Shown here one piece after another: positions 1 through 8,465 of a stretch of DNA of 64,000 nt. The stretch lies in contig JAZQUU010000026.1 in NCBI GenBank assembly GCA_045631485.1, forward strand, positions 52,061 through 116,060. The letters run 5' to 3'. The position numbers were made by a program, and so were the translations under genes. The notes beneath the pieces were generated by a model, which worked only from the letters and a program-made list of their open reading frames with translations, ran no database searches and was not told where the DNA came from. Each line of letters opens with the position of its first letter. Within the stretch, counting starts at the first letter, position 1. This DNA is from SIG452 sp045631485 (GTDB lineage Bacteria > Bacillota > Clostridia > UMGS1840).

Positions 1-1139
1 TGGGGATGTAATAAGGTATCTAAGTTTCTGGGGTCGATCATAGCAACAGCCTGTTTTTTATCGATCATGCCTTCGTCTACTAAGTCACAAGCGATTTTTA
101 AAGCAGCTTTTGCGGTTCTCTTACCATTTCTGGTCTGGAGCATATACAGTTTTTTGTTTTCAATGGTGAATTCCATATCCTGCATATCTCTGTAATGGTC
201 TTCTAAGATTGCGCAAACTTTGTTGAATTCAGCGAAAGCTTCGGGGAAGGTTTCTGCCATCTGAGCGATAGGCATGGGAGTACGAACACCTGCAACAACG
301 TCTTCACCCTGAGCGTTTACTAAGAATTCACCCATCAGACCTTTGTCGCCGGTAGCGGGGTCACGGGTAAATGCAACACCGGTACCACAGTCATCGCCCA
401 TGTTACCGAATGCCATCATCTGCACGTTAACAGCGGTACCCCAGGAATAAGGAATATCGTTGTCACGTCTGTAAACGTTTGCACGGGGGTTGTCCCAAGA
501 ACGGAATACAGCTTCAACAGCGCCCATTAACTGTTCTTTGGGGTCAGCCGGGAAGTCTTTACCGATTTTGGATTTGTATTCAGCTTTGAACTGACCTGCT
601 AATTCTTTTAAGTCTTCAGCGGTTAATTCAACGTCCTGAGTAACACCTTTCTTTTCTTTCATTTCGTCGATAAGTTCTTCAAAGTATTTCTTACCAACTT
701 CCATAACTACGTCAGAATACATCTGAATGAATCTTCTGTAGCAGTCCCAAGCCCATCTTGCGTTGCCGGTTTTAGCGGACATGGTTTCAACAACTTCTTC
801 ATTTAAACCTAAGTTTAAGATGGTATCCATCATACCGGGCATAGATGCTCTTGCACCGGAACGAACGGAAACCAGTAACGGATTTTCTTTATCACCGAAT
901 TTTTTGCCGCAGATTGCTTCCATTTTGGTGATGTTTTCCATAATTTCAGCCTGAATGTCTGCATTGATGGTTCTGCCATCTTCATAGTACTGAGTACAAG
1001 CTTCGGTAGAAACGGTGAAGCCCTGAGGAACCGGCAGACCGATTTTGGTCATTTCAGCCAGGTTCGCACCTTTACCACCCAGCAGTTCACGCATAGATGC
1101 GTCGCCTTCGGAAAAAAGGTATACAAATTTTTTACCCAT
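1..1139 (-). CDS. ppdK: Pyruvate, phosphate dikinase, N-terminal part (cut by window edge)
   Basis: Interconverts pyruvate, ATP and Pi with PEP, AMP and PPi; a cytoplasmic enzyme of PEP metabolism in anaerobes. About 379 residues are visible of a family length near 875. They start MGKKFVYLFSEGD and carry the family motif GGKGANLAEM near residues 21-30, followed by the nucleotide-binding domain (SVRSGARASMPGMMDT, TRDPATG). The phosphohistidine and PEP-binding domains lie beyond the left edge. The ATG at 1139 is set by an AGGAGG ribosome binding site about 9 bases upstream. A promoter sits at 1226-1253, so the gene heads its own transcript. Pyruvate kinase is also encoded in this window (54983-56392), so both directions at the PEP/pyruvate node are covered. 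Identification is firm. Confidence 0.96.
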   Translation of the reverse strand, partial: MGKKFVYLFSEGDASMRELLGGKGANLAEMTKIGLPVPQGFTVSTEACTQYYEDGRTINADIQAEIMENITKMEAICGKKFGDKENPLLVSVRSGARASMPGMMDTILNLGLNEEVVETMSAKTGNARWAWDCYRRFIQMYSDVVMEVGKKYFEELIDEMKEKKGVTQDVELTAEDLKELAGQFKAEYKSKIGKDFPADPKEQLMGAVEAVFRSWDNPRANVYRRDNDIPYSWGTAVNVQMMAFGNMGDDCGTGVAFTRDPATGDKGLMGEFLVNAQGEDVVAGVRTPMPIAQMAETFPEAFAEFNKVCAILEDHYRDMQDMEFTIENKKLYMLQTRNGKRTAKAALKIACDLVDEGMIDKKQAVAMIDPRNLDTLLHP

Positions 1140-1225
1140 TAGTAAAAGCCTCCTAAGTATATAATGTTATTTTTTACAGATTTGTGATTACCCTGATTTA
1201 CATCTACACAGAGTAATACCAATAT

Positions 1226-1253
1226 ATTATACCATAAATCTGTAATTTGTAAA
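1226..1253 (-). promoter_or_regulatory. Promoter for ppdK
   Basis: Reading the minus strand: TTTACA, 16-base spacer, TATAAT, about 90 bases before the ppdK start. A housekeeping sigma-A type promoter. Confidence 0.75.
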
Positions 1254-1368
1254 GAGTTTTTCTGTAACTTTTTCCGAATTTTTTCATTTTTTCTCTTTTT
1301 TATATACTTCTCCATAAATAGGGTCTGATTATGAAGTTTTTTCGTTCAATATGACTACGATATTGTTG

Positions 1369-2007
1369 TCAGGAAAAGTATTTTTCCCATAATTCCAATA
1401 TTTTGAATTTGAAAATGGTTTCTTTTTTATTTCCTGTAATCAAATCGGCTTCCTGCTCGGTGAGAATATGATGCAAAACAAGACGGTCGGATTCGGTAAT
1501 TTCCGTGATTCCGTCAATTCTGCAAAGAGAGGGATACATCACACAAAAGAAGTTTTCGCCTTTCCCCTCTCCCAATGTGACAGAAACCGCATCATAGGTA
1601 CCCCAAGGTAACACAAAATCGGAATACTCCCGTACGGGGAACTCTTTTTTTCCGACAGACACATAGGAATCATAAGAAAAACCGTTTTCCAAAAGCACTC
1701 TGTCGGCAATTTGTTTGATTTCTTCCCGATGCTTTTTAAAATATAGCAAAGCCTCTTCTTTGGAGGAAATCCTGCTAAAATCCATATTTTCGAAAATTGC
1801 TTCTCGTACTTTCATTTTCACACTTTGATCGGCATCGGAATTACTGTTTGCCACAATATGAAACCGAACAAAGTTTTTACTGATGTTATCGGCTTGTTCT
1901 TTGGCGTGTGACACCGTTCCCAACAATGTGCCGATGAGAAATACCATTACCACGGCAATCATAACCGATTTGTTTTCTTTTAAAATTTTTTTTGTGAATT
2001 GTTTCAT
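1369..2007 (-). CDS. spoIIR: Stage II sporulation protein R (SpoIIR)
   Basis: SpoIIR is the forespore-made signal that triggers SpoIIGA to process pro-sigma-E in the mother cell. The product has 212 residues, with one N-terminal membrane/signal segment (residues about 13-33, SVMIAVVMVFLIGTLLG) and then the family signature FHIVANSNSDADQ and LKVR-like KMKVREAI. The start at 2007 is chosen because AAGGAG lies 8 bases upstream. A further in-frame ATG at 2064 has no such site. The gene lies 68 bases downstream of ispE on the same strand and may be read from the upstream wall-gene run or from its own forespore promoter, which I cannot point to. The family match is strong; function is inferred from the family. 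Confidence 0.93.
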   Translation of the reverse strand: MKQFTKKILKENKSVMIAVVMVFLIGTLLGTVSHAKEQADNISKNFVRFHIVANSNSDADQSVKMKVREAIFENMDFSRISSKEEALLYFKKHREEIKQIADRVLLENGFSYDSYVSVGKKEFPVREYSDFVLPWGTYDAVSVTLGEGKGENFFCVMYPSLCRIDGITEITESDRLVLHHILTEQEADLITGNKKETIFKFKILELWEKYFS

Positions 2008-2075
2008 TGTAATCTCCTTACTAAAAAAATAAGAACCGTACCGTTTCGATACGATTCTTACCATTTTTATGATGT

Positions 2076-2924
2076 TTATACTTCCATCAGGAATACTTGC
2101 TTGTCATACGCTAAGAGACGTTGTTTTGCATTGTTTGCCGATTCCAAAGAATCAAAAATACCAAAAACAGAGGGGCCGCTTCCGCTCATTACGCTTCCTA
2201 ACGCACCTTCCTCCAACATCACAGCCTTAAGCTCTGCAATCAAAGGATGCTTCTTCACAGTAACTTCTTCCAGAACATTATACATTCTTCTGGCTATACC
2301 GGGCAAATCGCCTTGCTCCAACGCCTGAATCGCACCCGTTGTATCAGGATGCAGTTCCAGTTTTGAAGCTTGAAGAGCGGTAAAAACATCTTTGGTTGAT
2401 ACATTGATATGTCTGGGTTTAATCAACACAATCCAACAATGAGGCAATTTTTCCAGAACGCTCAAACGCTCACCGGTTCCTTCTGCCAGAGCAACTCCCC
2501 CTTGCAAGCAAAAAGGAATGTCTTTTCCTATGGTGTTACCCATTGTTTGCAATTGTTCCAAAGAAAGATTTGCTTCATACAATTCATTTAACCCGTGTAA
2601 TACCGATGCCGCATCCGTACTTCCGCCGGCAAGACCTGCACTGACAGGAATCTTTTTTTCAATCTGTATGTTTACCCCGCCCTCAATTTTCGTTTCTTCA
2701 AAAAAAAGTTGAGCCGCACGGAATGCAATATTCTTGTCATTATTCGGCAAAAAAGTCAAATTAGTACTGACAGAAATATGATCCTGCATGGTTAAAGTCA
2801 GTGTGTCGGACAGAGGAATTTCCGCCATTATCATTTTAAGGTCGTGATAACCGTCTTCCCGTTTCCCCAACACATCCAGGGTCAGATTGATTTTTGCATT
2901 GGCATATTTTGTCAATTTATTCAT
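2076..2924 (-). CDS. ispE: 4-diphosphocytidyl-2-C-methyl-D-erythritol kinase
   Basis: ATP-dependent GHMP kinase of the MEP (non-mevalonate) isoprenoid pathway, cytoplasmic. The 282 residues match the family length. The N-terminus has the substrate-binding stretch YAKINL-like (YANAKINLTLDVLGKR..DGYHDL). The glycine-rich ATP loop is PVSAGLAGGSTDAA near residues 90-103, and the C-terminal GHMP motif GSVMSGSGPSVFG is present. The start overlaps the end of the S41 protease gene by 8 bases, indicating translational coupling. The partner MEP genes are not in this window. Confidence 0.96.
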   Translation of the reverse strand: MNKLTKYANAKINLTLDVLGKREDGYHDLKMIMAEIPLSDTLTLTMQDHISVSTNLTFLPNNDKNIAFRAAQLFFEETKIEGGVNIQIEKKIPVSAGLAGGSTDAASVLHGLNELYEANLSLEQLQTMGNTIGKDIPFCLQGGVALAEGTGERLSVLEKLPHCWIVLIKPRHINVSTKDVFTALQASKLELHPDTTGAIQALEQGDLPGIARRMYNVLEEVTVKKHPLIAELKAVMLEEGALGSVMSGSGPSVFGIFDSLESANNAKQRLLAYDKQVFLMEV

Positions 2925-4104
2925 TGGATTTCAACTCCTCAATGGCTCTTTGCAACTGATTATCCTGAGATGGTTCCATCAAGAACACACTCATGGTCTG
3001 ATTTTCAATTGCCACTTCAATATCAGGTTTTAAACCGACTTTATGAATGTTCATTCCGCTTGGCAGAAAATATTCTCCCACAGTCAGAAGCACCGCACTT
3101 TCCGTGTCGATAGAAAAGCTCTGTCCCACAACACCTTTGCCGTAAGAATTCATACCAATCAATTTTGCACCGTTATTGTCCCGAAGTCCTCCTGCCAGAA
3201 GTTCTGCTGCACTTGCAGTTCCCTCATCAATCAAAACGCAGATGGGAATATCCACAAAATGCTCTGCATCGGAAGTTTCTTTTGTTTCGGAACCATCCGT
3301 ATATTTAATGGAAACAATGGTTCCTTCCGGCATCAGATAATCGGAAACCGCAACCACGCTGTCTAAGGTGCCGCCCGAATTGGAACGCAAATCCAAAATC
3401 AGCCCTTTCATATTAGTTGAATCTAATTCTTCGAATTTGCTGATAAACTCACGGTCGGTTCCTACATCAAAACTTGAAATTCTGACGTAACCGATATTAT
3501 CTTCCATCATTTTCACACGAACGGTTTCCACAGAAACCTCTGTGCGTACAAGCTCCATTGCTTTAATTTCTCCCTCTTTGGTGAGGATTTCCAGAGAAAC
3601 AGATTCACCGGGCAGTCCGCGAATCATCGCAACCGCTTCATCCATCATATCGCCGTTTACTGCTGTGTCCTGCACTTTGATGATACGGTCTCCCGTTTTG
3701 ATTCCTGCTTTTTGTGCAGCGGAACCGTCAAAGGAATTCATAACCGTCAGAAAATTTTGGTCATCCACCGTAATTTCCACGCCGATTCCAACATAATTCC
3801 CCTCAATTTCTTCGGTGAAGCCTACCAAATCATCACGGGAAATGTATCCTGAAAACGGGTCTCTTAAATGATTGACATATCCTGCCATCGCATAATCGAA
3901 TGCTTCTACATCGTTAATATCATCCTGAAAATAAAAATTCTCGTGAATGAGTTCGCTGAGCTTTTTTATTTTTAAAGCCTGCGTTGTATAGTTACCTGCC
4001 GTGGAACCGCTTCTTTCGTGGAGAACACCGCCACAATATCCGCCAACACCGATTAACAGAGTCAGAACGATATATAAAATTCGTTTCATCCATGCATCTT
4101 TCAA
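2917..4104 (-). CDS. S41 family C-terminal processing peptidase (CtpA-like)
   Basis: A membrane-anchored serine protease that cleaves exported proteins at or near their C-termini. The product has 395 residues: a signal anchor at about 9-28, a PDZ domain at about 95-185 (GIGVEITVDDQ, GLPGESV), and an S41 domain. The catalytic pair is Ser298 in DEGTASAAEL and Lys323 in SYGKGV. The start is taken as TTG at 4104 because GAGG lies 7 bases before it; the ATG five codons later (4089) lacks a good site. It follows the M23 hydrolase gene by 93 bases and overlaps ispE. Proteases of this type control wall hydrolase levels in other bacteria, and the neighbours here fit that, but the substrate is unknown. 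Confidence 0.92.
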   Translation of the reverse strand: MKDAWMKRILYIVLTLLIGVGGYCGGVLHERSGSTAGNYTTQALKIKKLSELIHENFYFQDDINDVEAFDYAMAGYVNHLRDPFSGYISRDDLVGFTEEIEGNYVGIGVEITVDDQNFLTVMNSFDGSAAQKAGIKTGDRIIKVQDTAVNGDMMDEAVAMIRGLPGESVSLEILTKEGEIKAMELVRTEVSVETVRVKMMEDNIGYVRISSFDVGTDREFISKFEELDSTNMKGLILDLRSNSGGTLDSVVAVSDYLMPEGTIVSIKYTDGSETKETSDAEHFVDIPICVLIDEGTASAAELLAGGLRDNNGAKLIGMNSYGKGVVGQSFSIDTESAVLLTVGEYFLPSGMNIHKVGLKPDIEVAIENQTMSVFLMEPSQDNQLQRAIEELKSNE

Positions 4105-4133
4105 AATTTTGCCTCATTTCATTTGAAATTTAA

Positions 4134-4156
4134 GGGTACCACAATCTGTGATACCC
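4134..4156 (-). terminator. Hairpin between M23 and S41 genes (attenuator-like)
   Basis: Ten-base stem (GGGTATCACA / TGTGGTACCC on the transcribed strand, one G-U pair) with a 3-base loop. It is followed only by CTTAAATTTC, not a T-run. It may lower read-through or stabilise the upstream mRNA; it is not a convincing strong terminator. Confidence 0.4.
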
Positions 4157-4197
4157 TCATCATAAAATATGTGACTGTAATCAAAATTATTTTCAGA

Positions 4198-5355
4198 TTA
4201 CTGCAAATAATTGAGCGGATTTGTGGTTGCTCCGTTTATCATTACTTCAAAATGAAGATGCGGTCCCGTGGACCAACCGGTACTGCCAACTTTTGCTATG
4301 GTCTGACCTCGTTTTACCACCGCACCTTTGGAAACCAAGTTGGAAGAATGGTGCCCGTAAAGTGTGGTAATTCCGCTGCCGTGGTCAATAACAATATAGT
4401 TTCCGTATGCACTGGAATAACCGGAAATAATGACGGTTCCGTCTGCAGCTGCCACAACAGATGCACCGCTGGGAGCCCCAATATCAATACCGGTATGCAG
4501 TTTATACACTTTCAATACGGGATGCAAACGATTTCCGTAATATGAGGTAATTGTCTGATATCCCGGTGCAGGCCATTGCATAACACCACCGGAATATTTC
4601 GCACCGGAACTGCTCGAGGAAGAGGATGATAAAGAACGGATTTGTGCCTGAATATTGGCACTTTCTTTTTCAAACTTCTCATATTCTTTGGCATATTTAT
4701 TGATATCTGTCTGAAGCTGAGCAAGTATGCCGGAATTTTCGTCAATTAAGGACTGCAGGTTCTTTTTTTCTTTATCTGCTTTTTCTTTTACAACCAACAA
4801 TTCTGCTTTCTTTTCGTCTAAAACAGTCTTCGCTTCTTCAACCTTTGCTTTTCTGTTCACAATGTCGGAAATAATCTGTTGGTCATAAACTGCAATTTGT
4901 TCAATCATATCCAAACGATAGAAAAAGTCTGCCAGATCACCGCTGGATAAGAGGATGTCCAAATAAGAGGTAGAGCTCTCCTCGTACAAGGATCTCATTC
5001 GCAATTTATAAAGCTCTCTGTTTTCCTCTTCCTCTTCTGTTAAACGGGTAATTTCATCTTCTTTTGACCGAATTTCAGACTCCAATGCAGACACCTTGTC
5101 ATTTAACGTTTTTACACGTGCGGCAACCTCTGCCATTTGAGCATCCAGCTCCCGTTTCACTTCATCGTAGGTTGCTTTTTTATTCTTCGCCTGATTCATT
5201 TTTGCCTGAGCATCGTTTGCTTTCTGCTGTGCACTCTGCTGCTGCTTCTGCAAATCAGATTTCTGATCTGCCATTACAAGTGTGGAAGACAACACCACAG
5301 AACAAAGCACAAAAAAACATAAAACCAAAGATAAAATTTTATTTCTTGTTGTCAT
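4198..5355 (-). CDS. Secreted coiled-coil M23 murein hydrolase (EnvC-type FtsEX partner)
   Basis: Exported peptidoglycan hydrolase or hydrolase activator. The product has 385 residues: signal peptide to about residue 29, a long charged coiled coil (about 30-245), a serine-rich linker (SSSSSSS), then a C-terminal LytM/M23 domain (about 260-385). The zinc ligands look intact: His287 and Asp291 in HTGID and His368 in HLHFE, with His335/336 in LYGHH. This layout is that of EnvC, which FtsEX recruits and activates in E. coli; in Firmicutes the FtsEX partners CwlO and PcsB use another catalytic domain behind the same kind of coiled coil. It lies just downstream of ftsE-ftsX, so FtsEX control is a reasonable inference. 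Intact ligands suggest it cuts wall itself. Confidence 0.93.
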   Translation of the reverse strand: MTTRNKILSLVLCFFVLCSVVLSSTLVMADQKSDLQKQQQSAQQKANDAQAKMNQAKNKKATYDEVKRELDAQMAEVAARVKTLNDKVSALESEIRSKEDEITRLTEEEEENRELYKLRMRSLYEESSTSYLDILLSSGDLADFFYRLDMIEQIAVYDQQIISDIVNRKAKVEEAKTVLDEKKAELLVVKEKADKEKKNLQSLIDENSGILAQLQTDINKYAKEYEKFEKESANIQAQIRSLSSSSSSSSGAKYSGGVMQWPAPGYQTITSYYGNRLHPVLKVYKLHTGIDIGAPSGASVVAAADGTVIISGYSSAYGNYIVIDHGSGITTLYGHHSSNLVSKGAVVKRGQTIAKVGSTGWSTGPHLHFEVMINGATTNPLNYLQ

Positions 5356-5394
5356 TTGATTTTCCTTTCCTGAAAATATCCGTCTGCAACGACA

Positions 5395-5604
5395 TCAAAG
5401 TGATGCCATAAAATTAGAAAATAACGGAATCAGAATCAGCATAAAAAGAACTACGCCTGCCATACACAACAACATAAAAGTACGTTCATTTTTGTTGTAT
5501 GCCCGGCGTTCGTTCGAATAATGTTTTCGACGGTAGCTATGACGATGTCTATGATGGTGAGAATGTGAGTGAGAATGATGAGTTCTTCGTTGATTATTAT
5601 CCAT
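5395..5604 (-). CDS. Histidine-rich small membrane protein between ftsX and the M23 gene
   Basis: I do not recognise the family. The product has 69 residues. The first half is strongly basic and histidine-rich: HHSHSHSHHHRHRHS within residues 9-23, then an Arg/Lys/Asn stretch to about 42. It ends in one transmembrane helix (about 43-62, FMLLCMAGVVLFMLILIPLF) and a short tail. The positive N-terminal half should stay in the cytoplasm. It sits 49 bases after ftsX and 39 before the M23 gene on the same strand, so it is probably co-transcribed with them. A metal-binding or membrane-tethered regulatory role can be imagined from the His cluster, but nothing in the sequence proves it. Confidence 0.72.
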   Translation of the reverse strand: MDNNQRRTHHSHSHSHHHRHRHSYRRKHYSNERRAYNKNERTFMLLCMAGVVLFMLILIPLFSNFMASL

Positions 5605-5653
5605 AGTTTACTTTTTATTCCTCGCGTGGTTAGAAAGAATGTTGCTGATATGA

Positions 5654-6535
5654 TTATACTTTTACATGTTTATTCACGGCAACTGCTGCGCCCAATGCAC
5701 TGATTAATGTTCCGTAAATGCAGTTAATCAACAATAGTTGCCAGAAAAGCATCATCGGTTGAATGAGGTAAACGCCCTGCATTACCTGATAGATGCGGGG
5801 ATACAACAGATGGTATCCGTAAAAGAGCAATAAACTGGACAGTACTGCCCCGATTAAGCCAACCAAAATCCCCTCAATCACAAAGGGAGCCTTTACAAAG
5901 CCATTGGTCGCACCCACATATTTCATAATATTGATATGCTTTCTGCGGGAAAAGACCGACACGTTAATGATATTGGAAATAATGCTTAAGCAAAGCAATG
6001 CCAATGCAATATAAATAATCGCACTGTATAAATTGATATTTCTTTTGGCAGCAACCAATTGCTGAGATGTTTCAAGATTGTCGGAAATAGCATCCACTTC
6101 CGAAATCAAACGGATTTCATCCATAATATAATCTGCCTGATCCAGATTGGTTACGGTAACCTCAAATCTGTTCCGACAAAAATTATCTTCTTCGGTTAAT
6201 CCTTTTAATAAGGGATCGTCTCCCACGGTTTCTTTAAATTCACGGAACGCATCGGTTTTCGATACAAAATTGGCGGTATCAACCATAGCAATTCCTTTAA
6301 TTCGTTGACCGATTTCTTCCAGTTCCTCGTCGGGAACGGTATCCCTGATATACACATTAAATACAAAGTTGTTGTTTAACTGATCGGAAACATGCACCAG
6401 ATTAAAGGATACAATCTGAATAAATCCGGTTACGATAAGAGATACCACAATGGTGATAACCGTCATAAAGGTGACGGTTTTATTGGAGGCTAAATTGGAG
6501 AGTGCTTCCTTGAAAAAATAACTAAAGTTTTTCAT
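5654..6535 (-). CDS. ftsX: Cell division/wall-hydrolase ABC transporter permease FtsX
   Basis: Membrane half of FtsEX, which passes ATP-driven conformational change to extracytoplasmic wall hydrolases. The product has 293 residues: a first transmembrane helix near residues 25-50 (VTFMTVITIVVSLIVTGFI), a large extracytoplasmic domain (about 55-165), then three helices, the last pair near the C-terminus. The start at 6535 (MKNFSYFFKEAL) is preferred: GAGGGGG lies about 9 bases upstream and FtsX proteins typically begin this way. The reading frame extends upstream, but only within ftsE. It overlaps ftsE by 14 bases, the usual coupling for this pair. Confidence 0.95.
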   Translation of the reverse strand: MKNFSYFFKEALSNLASNKTVTFMTVITIVVSLIVTGFIQIVSFNLVHVSDQLNNNFVFNVYIRDTVPDEELEEIGQRIKGIAMVDTANFVSKTDAFREFKETVGDDPLLKGLTEEDNFCRNRFEVTVTNLDQADYIMDEIRLISEVDAISDNLETSQQLVAAKRNINLYSAIIYIALALLCLSIISNIINVSVFSRRKHINIMKYVGATNGFVKAPFVIEGILVGLIGAVLSSLLLFYGYHLLYPRIYQVMQGVYLIQPMMLFWQLLLINCIYGTLISALGAAVAVNKHVKV

Positions 6536-7217
6536 GCTCGCCGTAGCCCCCTCTCTCATCATCTCTGATAATGTTTCCGCCGCCAACGGCAATTACACGC
6601 TTATGCATTCTGTTTACGATATCTTTATCGTGGGTAGCAACGATAATGGTTGTACCGCTGCGATTGATTTCTTCCAGATACTCCATAATTTCTTTGGAGG
6701 TTTCGGGGTCTAAGTTGCCTGTGGGTTCATCGGCAATAATCAGATTCGGATTGTTTGCCAATGCTCTGGCAATGGCAACACGCTGCTGCTCTCCGCCGGA
6801 AAGCTCGTCCGGATAGAAATGCGCTTTCTGGGATAACCCCACTCTTCCAAGCACATCGGGAGCGCGTCTTCTGATCTGACGATTGGTAGCACCAACCACT
6901 TTCATGGCAAATGCCACGTTATCTATCACAGTTTTGGTATCCAACAGACGAAAATCCTGGAACACCATACCAAGAGTTCTTCTGTAATAGGGAATCTCTT
7001 TTCTGGTTAACTTGGTAACATTGATATCGTTGATAATGATTTCACCGGAGGTTGCCTGCTCTTCCGCAGTGATCAGTTTAATCAAAGTGGACTTTCCCGC
7101 ACCACTGTGACCAACCAAAAAAACAAACTCCCCTTTTTCAATATCCAGATTCACATTTTCCAATGCGGTTACATTGGTATTTTCATAGGTTTTGGTAACG
7201 TTTTTAAATTGTAACAC
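6522..7217 (-). CDS. ftsE: Cell division ATP-binding protein FtsE
   Basis: ATPase subunit of FtsEX, cytoplasmic face of the membrane. The product has 231 residues, close to the usual 225-230, with Walker A GHSGAGKST (about 36-44), Q-loop VFQDFRLL, signature LSGGEQQRVAIARAL, Walker B LIIADEPTGNLD and H-loop ATHD. It lies 11 bases downstream of the PucR-type regulator and overlaps ftsX. Its transcript is probably that starting at the promoter at 8401-8429. Confidence 0.96.
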   Translation of the reverse strand: MLQFKNVTKTYENTNVTALENVNLDIEKGEFVFLVGHSGAGKSTLIKLITAEEQATSGEIIINDINVTKLTRKEIPYYRRTLGMVFQDFRLLDTKTVIDNVAFAMKVVGATNRQIRRRAPDVLGRVGLSQKAHFYPDELSGGEQQRVAIARALANNPNLIIADEPTGNLDPETSKEIMEYLEEINRSGTTIIVATHDKDIVNRMHKRVIAVGGGNIIRDDERGGYGEHEKL

Positions 7218-7228
7218 TACTTTGCACC

Positions 7229-8314
7229 TCAGATTTTCATCACATTTGCAGAAAGATATTTTTTCACCATCATGGCAACTTTGAAGATGATTGCATCATC
7301 AAACTCTCTTAAATCCAATCCGGTTAATTTCTGAATTTTATCCAAACGATATACCAAAGTGTTTCTGTGAATAAACAATTTTCTTGAGGTTTCGGAAATA
7401 TTTAAGCTGTTATCAAAGAATTTCTGAATGGTCATCAGAGTTTCGGAATCCAGTTTATCAATGGAATCTTTTTTGAATACTTCATCCAAAAACATCTGGC
7501 AGAGTTTTACGGGTAACTGATAAATCAAACGACCGATACCCAAGGATTCATAATTTAAAATTTCTTTTTCTGCATCAAACACGCGACCGATTTCCAAAGC
7601 AACCTGCGCTTCACGATAGGATGCTGCAACATCTCTTAAGGTGGATGCCACAGAACCGATTCCAACGCAAATGTTGATCATCGCTTCCGCACGAACGGTA
7701 TCAATGATGGTGGAAACCAAAGCTTCTTGTTTCTTTGCGGAACGGTCTGATTCTGCAACTTCAACAATAACCGCAATATTCTTTTCATCCAGAGAAATCA
7801 CAAACTGTTTGCCTTTTTCGGGGAACATACCATTTAAAATTTCGGCAACATTGCCTTCATCCTGTACAGGAAGATTCACCAAATAAACTGTTCTGGGAAC
7901 TTCATAAGAAAGCTTTAATTCCTTGGAACGGGCATACACTTCTCCGGGAAGAACGCTGTCTAAAAGAATATTTTTCAAGAAGTTTCCCGCATCGTATTTT
8001 TCTTCATAGAAATGCTTGATATTAGAAAAAGTTGCAGCCAACATCTGTGCATATTTCTTTGCCATCTCGGAATCAGATTCCACATAGATACAAAATTCCA
8101 GCTTGGAACGAACAAAAATCGGCTTATAGGTAACTCCGCCCTCAACAATCACGGAGCCGTCACTTAAAAGCTCCAGGTCAATTGGAAAATGTTTGCCCAT
8201 CGTCATATTATTGGAGCCGGCAATCACAATACTGTTTTCATCCAGCACCCCAAACGGATATTCAACAATTCCAACGAACTGATATACGGCATTCTGAAAA
8301 TGTTTATGAATCAT
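7229..8314 (-). CDS. PucR/CdaR-type helix-turn-helix transcriptional regulator
   Basis: Likely DNA-binding regulator of the PucR/CdaR group. The product has 361 residues. The C-terminal 65 or so carry the PucR helix-turn-helix: NISETSRKLFIHRNTLVYRL, then DKIQKLTGLDLREFDDAI. The middle (about 120-270) resembles the GGDEF-like domain of CdaR proteins (PRTVYLVNLPV, ICVGIGSVASTLRDVAASYREAQVALEIG). The N-terminal 110 residues are a sensor-like region with no motif I can name. The gene sits 11 bases ahead of ftsE and seems to head the ftsEX transcript, an unexpected place for a family best known from sugar-diacid and purine catabolism. Ligand and targets are unknown. Confidence 0.85.
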   Translation of the reverse strand: MIHKHFQNAVYQFVGIVEYPFGVLDENSIVIAGSNNMTMGKHFPIDLELLSDGSVIVEGGVTYKPIFVRSKLEFCIYVESDSEMAKKYAQMLAATFSNIKHFYEEKYDAGNFLKNILLDSVLPGEVYARSKELKLSYEVPRTVYLVNLPVQDEGNVAEILNGMFPEKGKQFVISLDEKNIAVIVEVAESDRSAKKQEALVSTIIDTVRAEAMINICVGIGSVASTLRDVAASYREAQVALEIGRVFDAEKEILNYESLGIGRLIYQLPVKLCQMFLDEVFKKDSIDKLDSETLMTIQKFFDNSLNISETSRKLFIHRNTLVYRLDKIQKLTGLDLREFDDAIIFKVAMMVKKYLSANVMKI

Positions 8315-8400
8315 ACTGTACCACCCTATCTTCTTTCTTCACGCAATTTTTCTTAAATATTGAAACAACGTGTGGTTTATCCAAAAATTTTTCACATAAC

Positions 8401-8429
8401 ATTGTAACATAAAAATACGAAAAAATCAA
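8401..8429 (-). promoter_or_regulatory. Promoter for the regulator-ftsEX run
   Basis: Minus strand: TTGATT, 17-base spacer, TACAAT, about 87 bases ahead of the regulator start. Confidence 0.7.
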
Positions 8430-8465
8430 GTTTTTTTACATATATTTATAAATATATTTATAATC

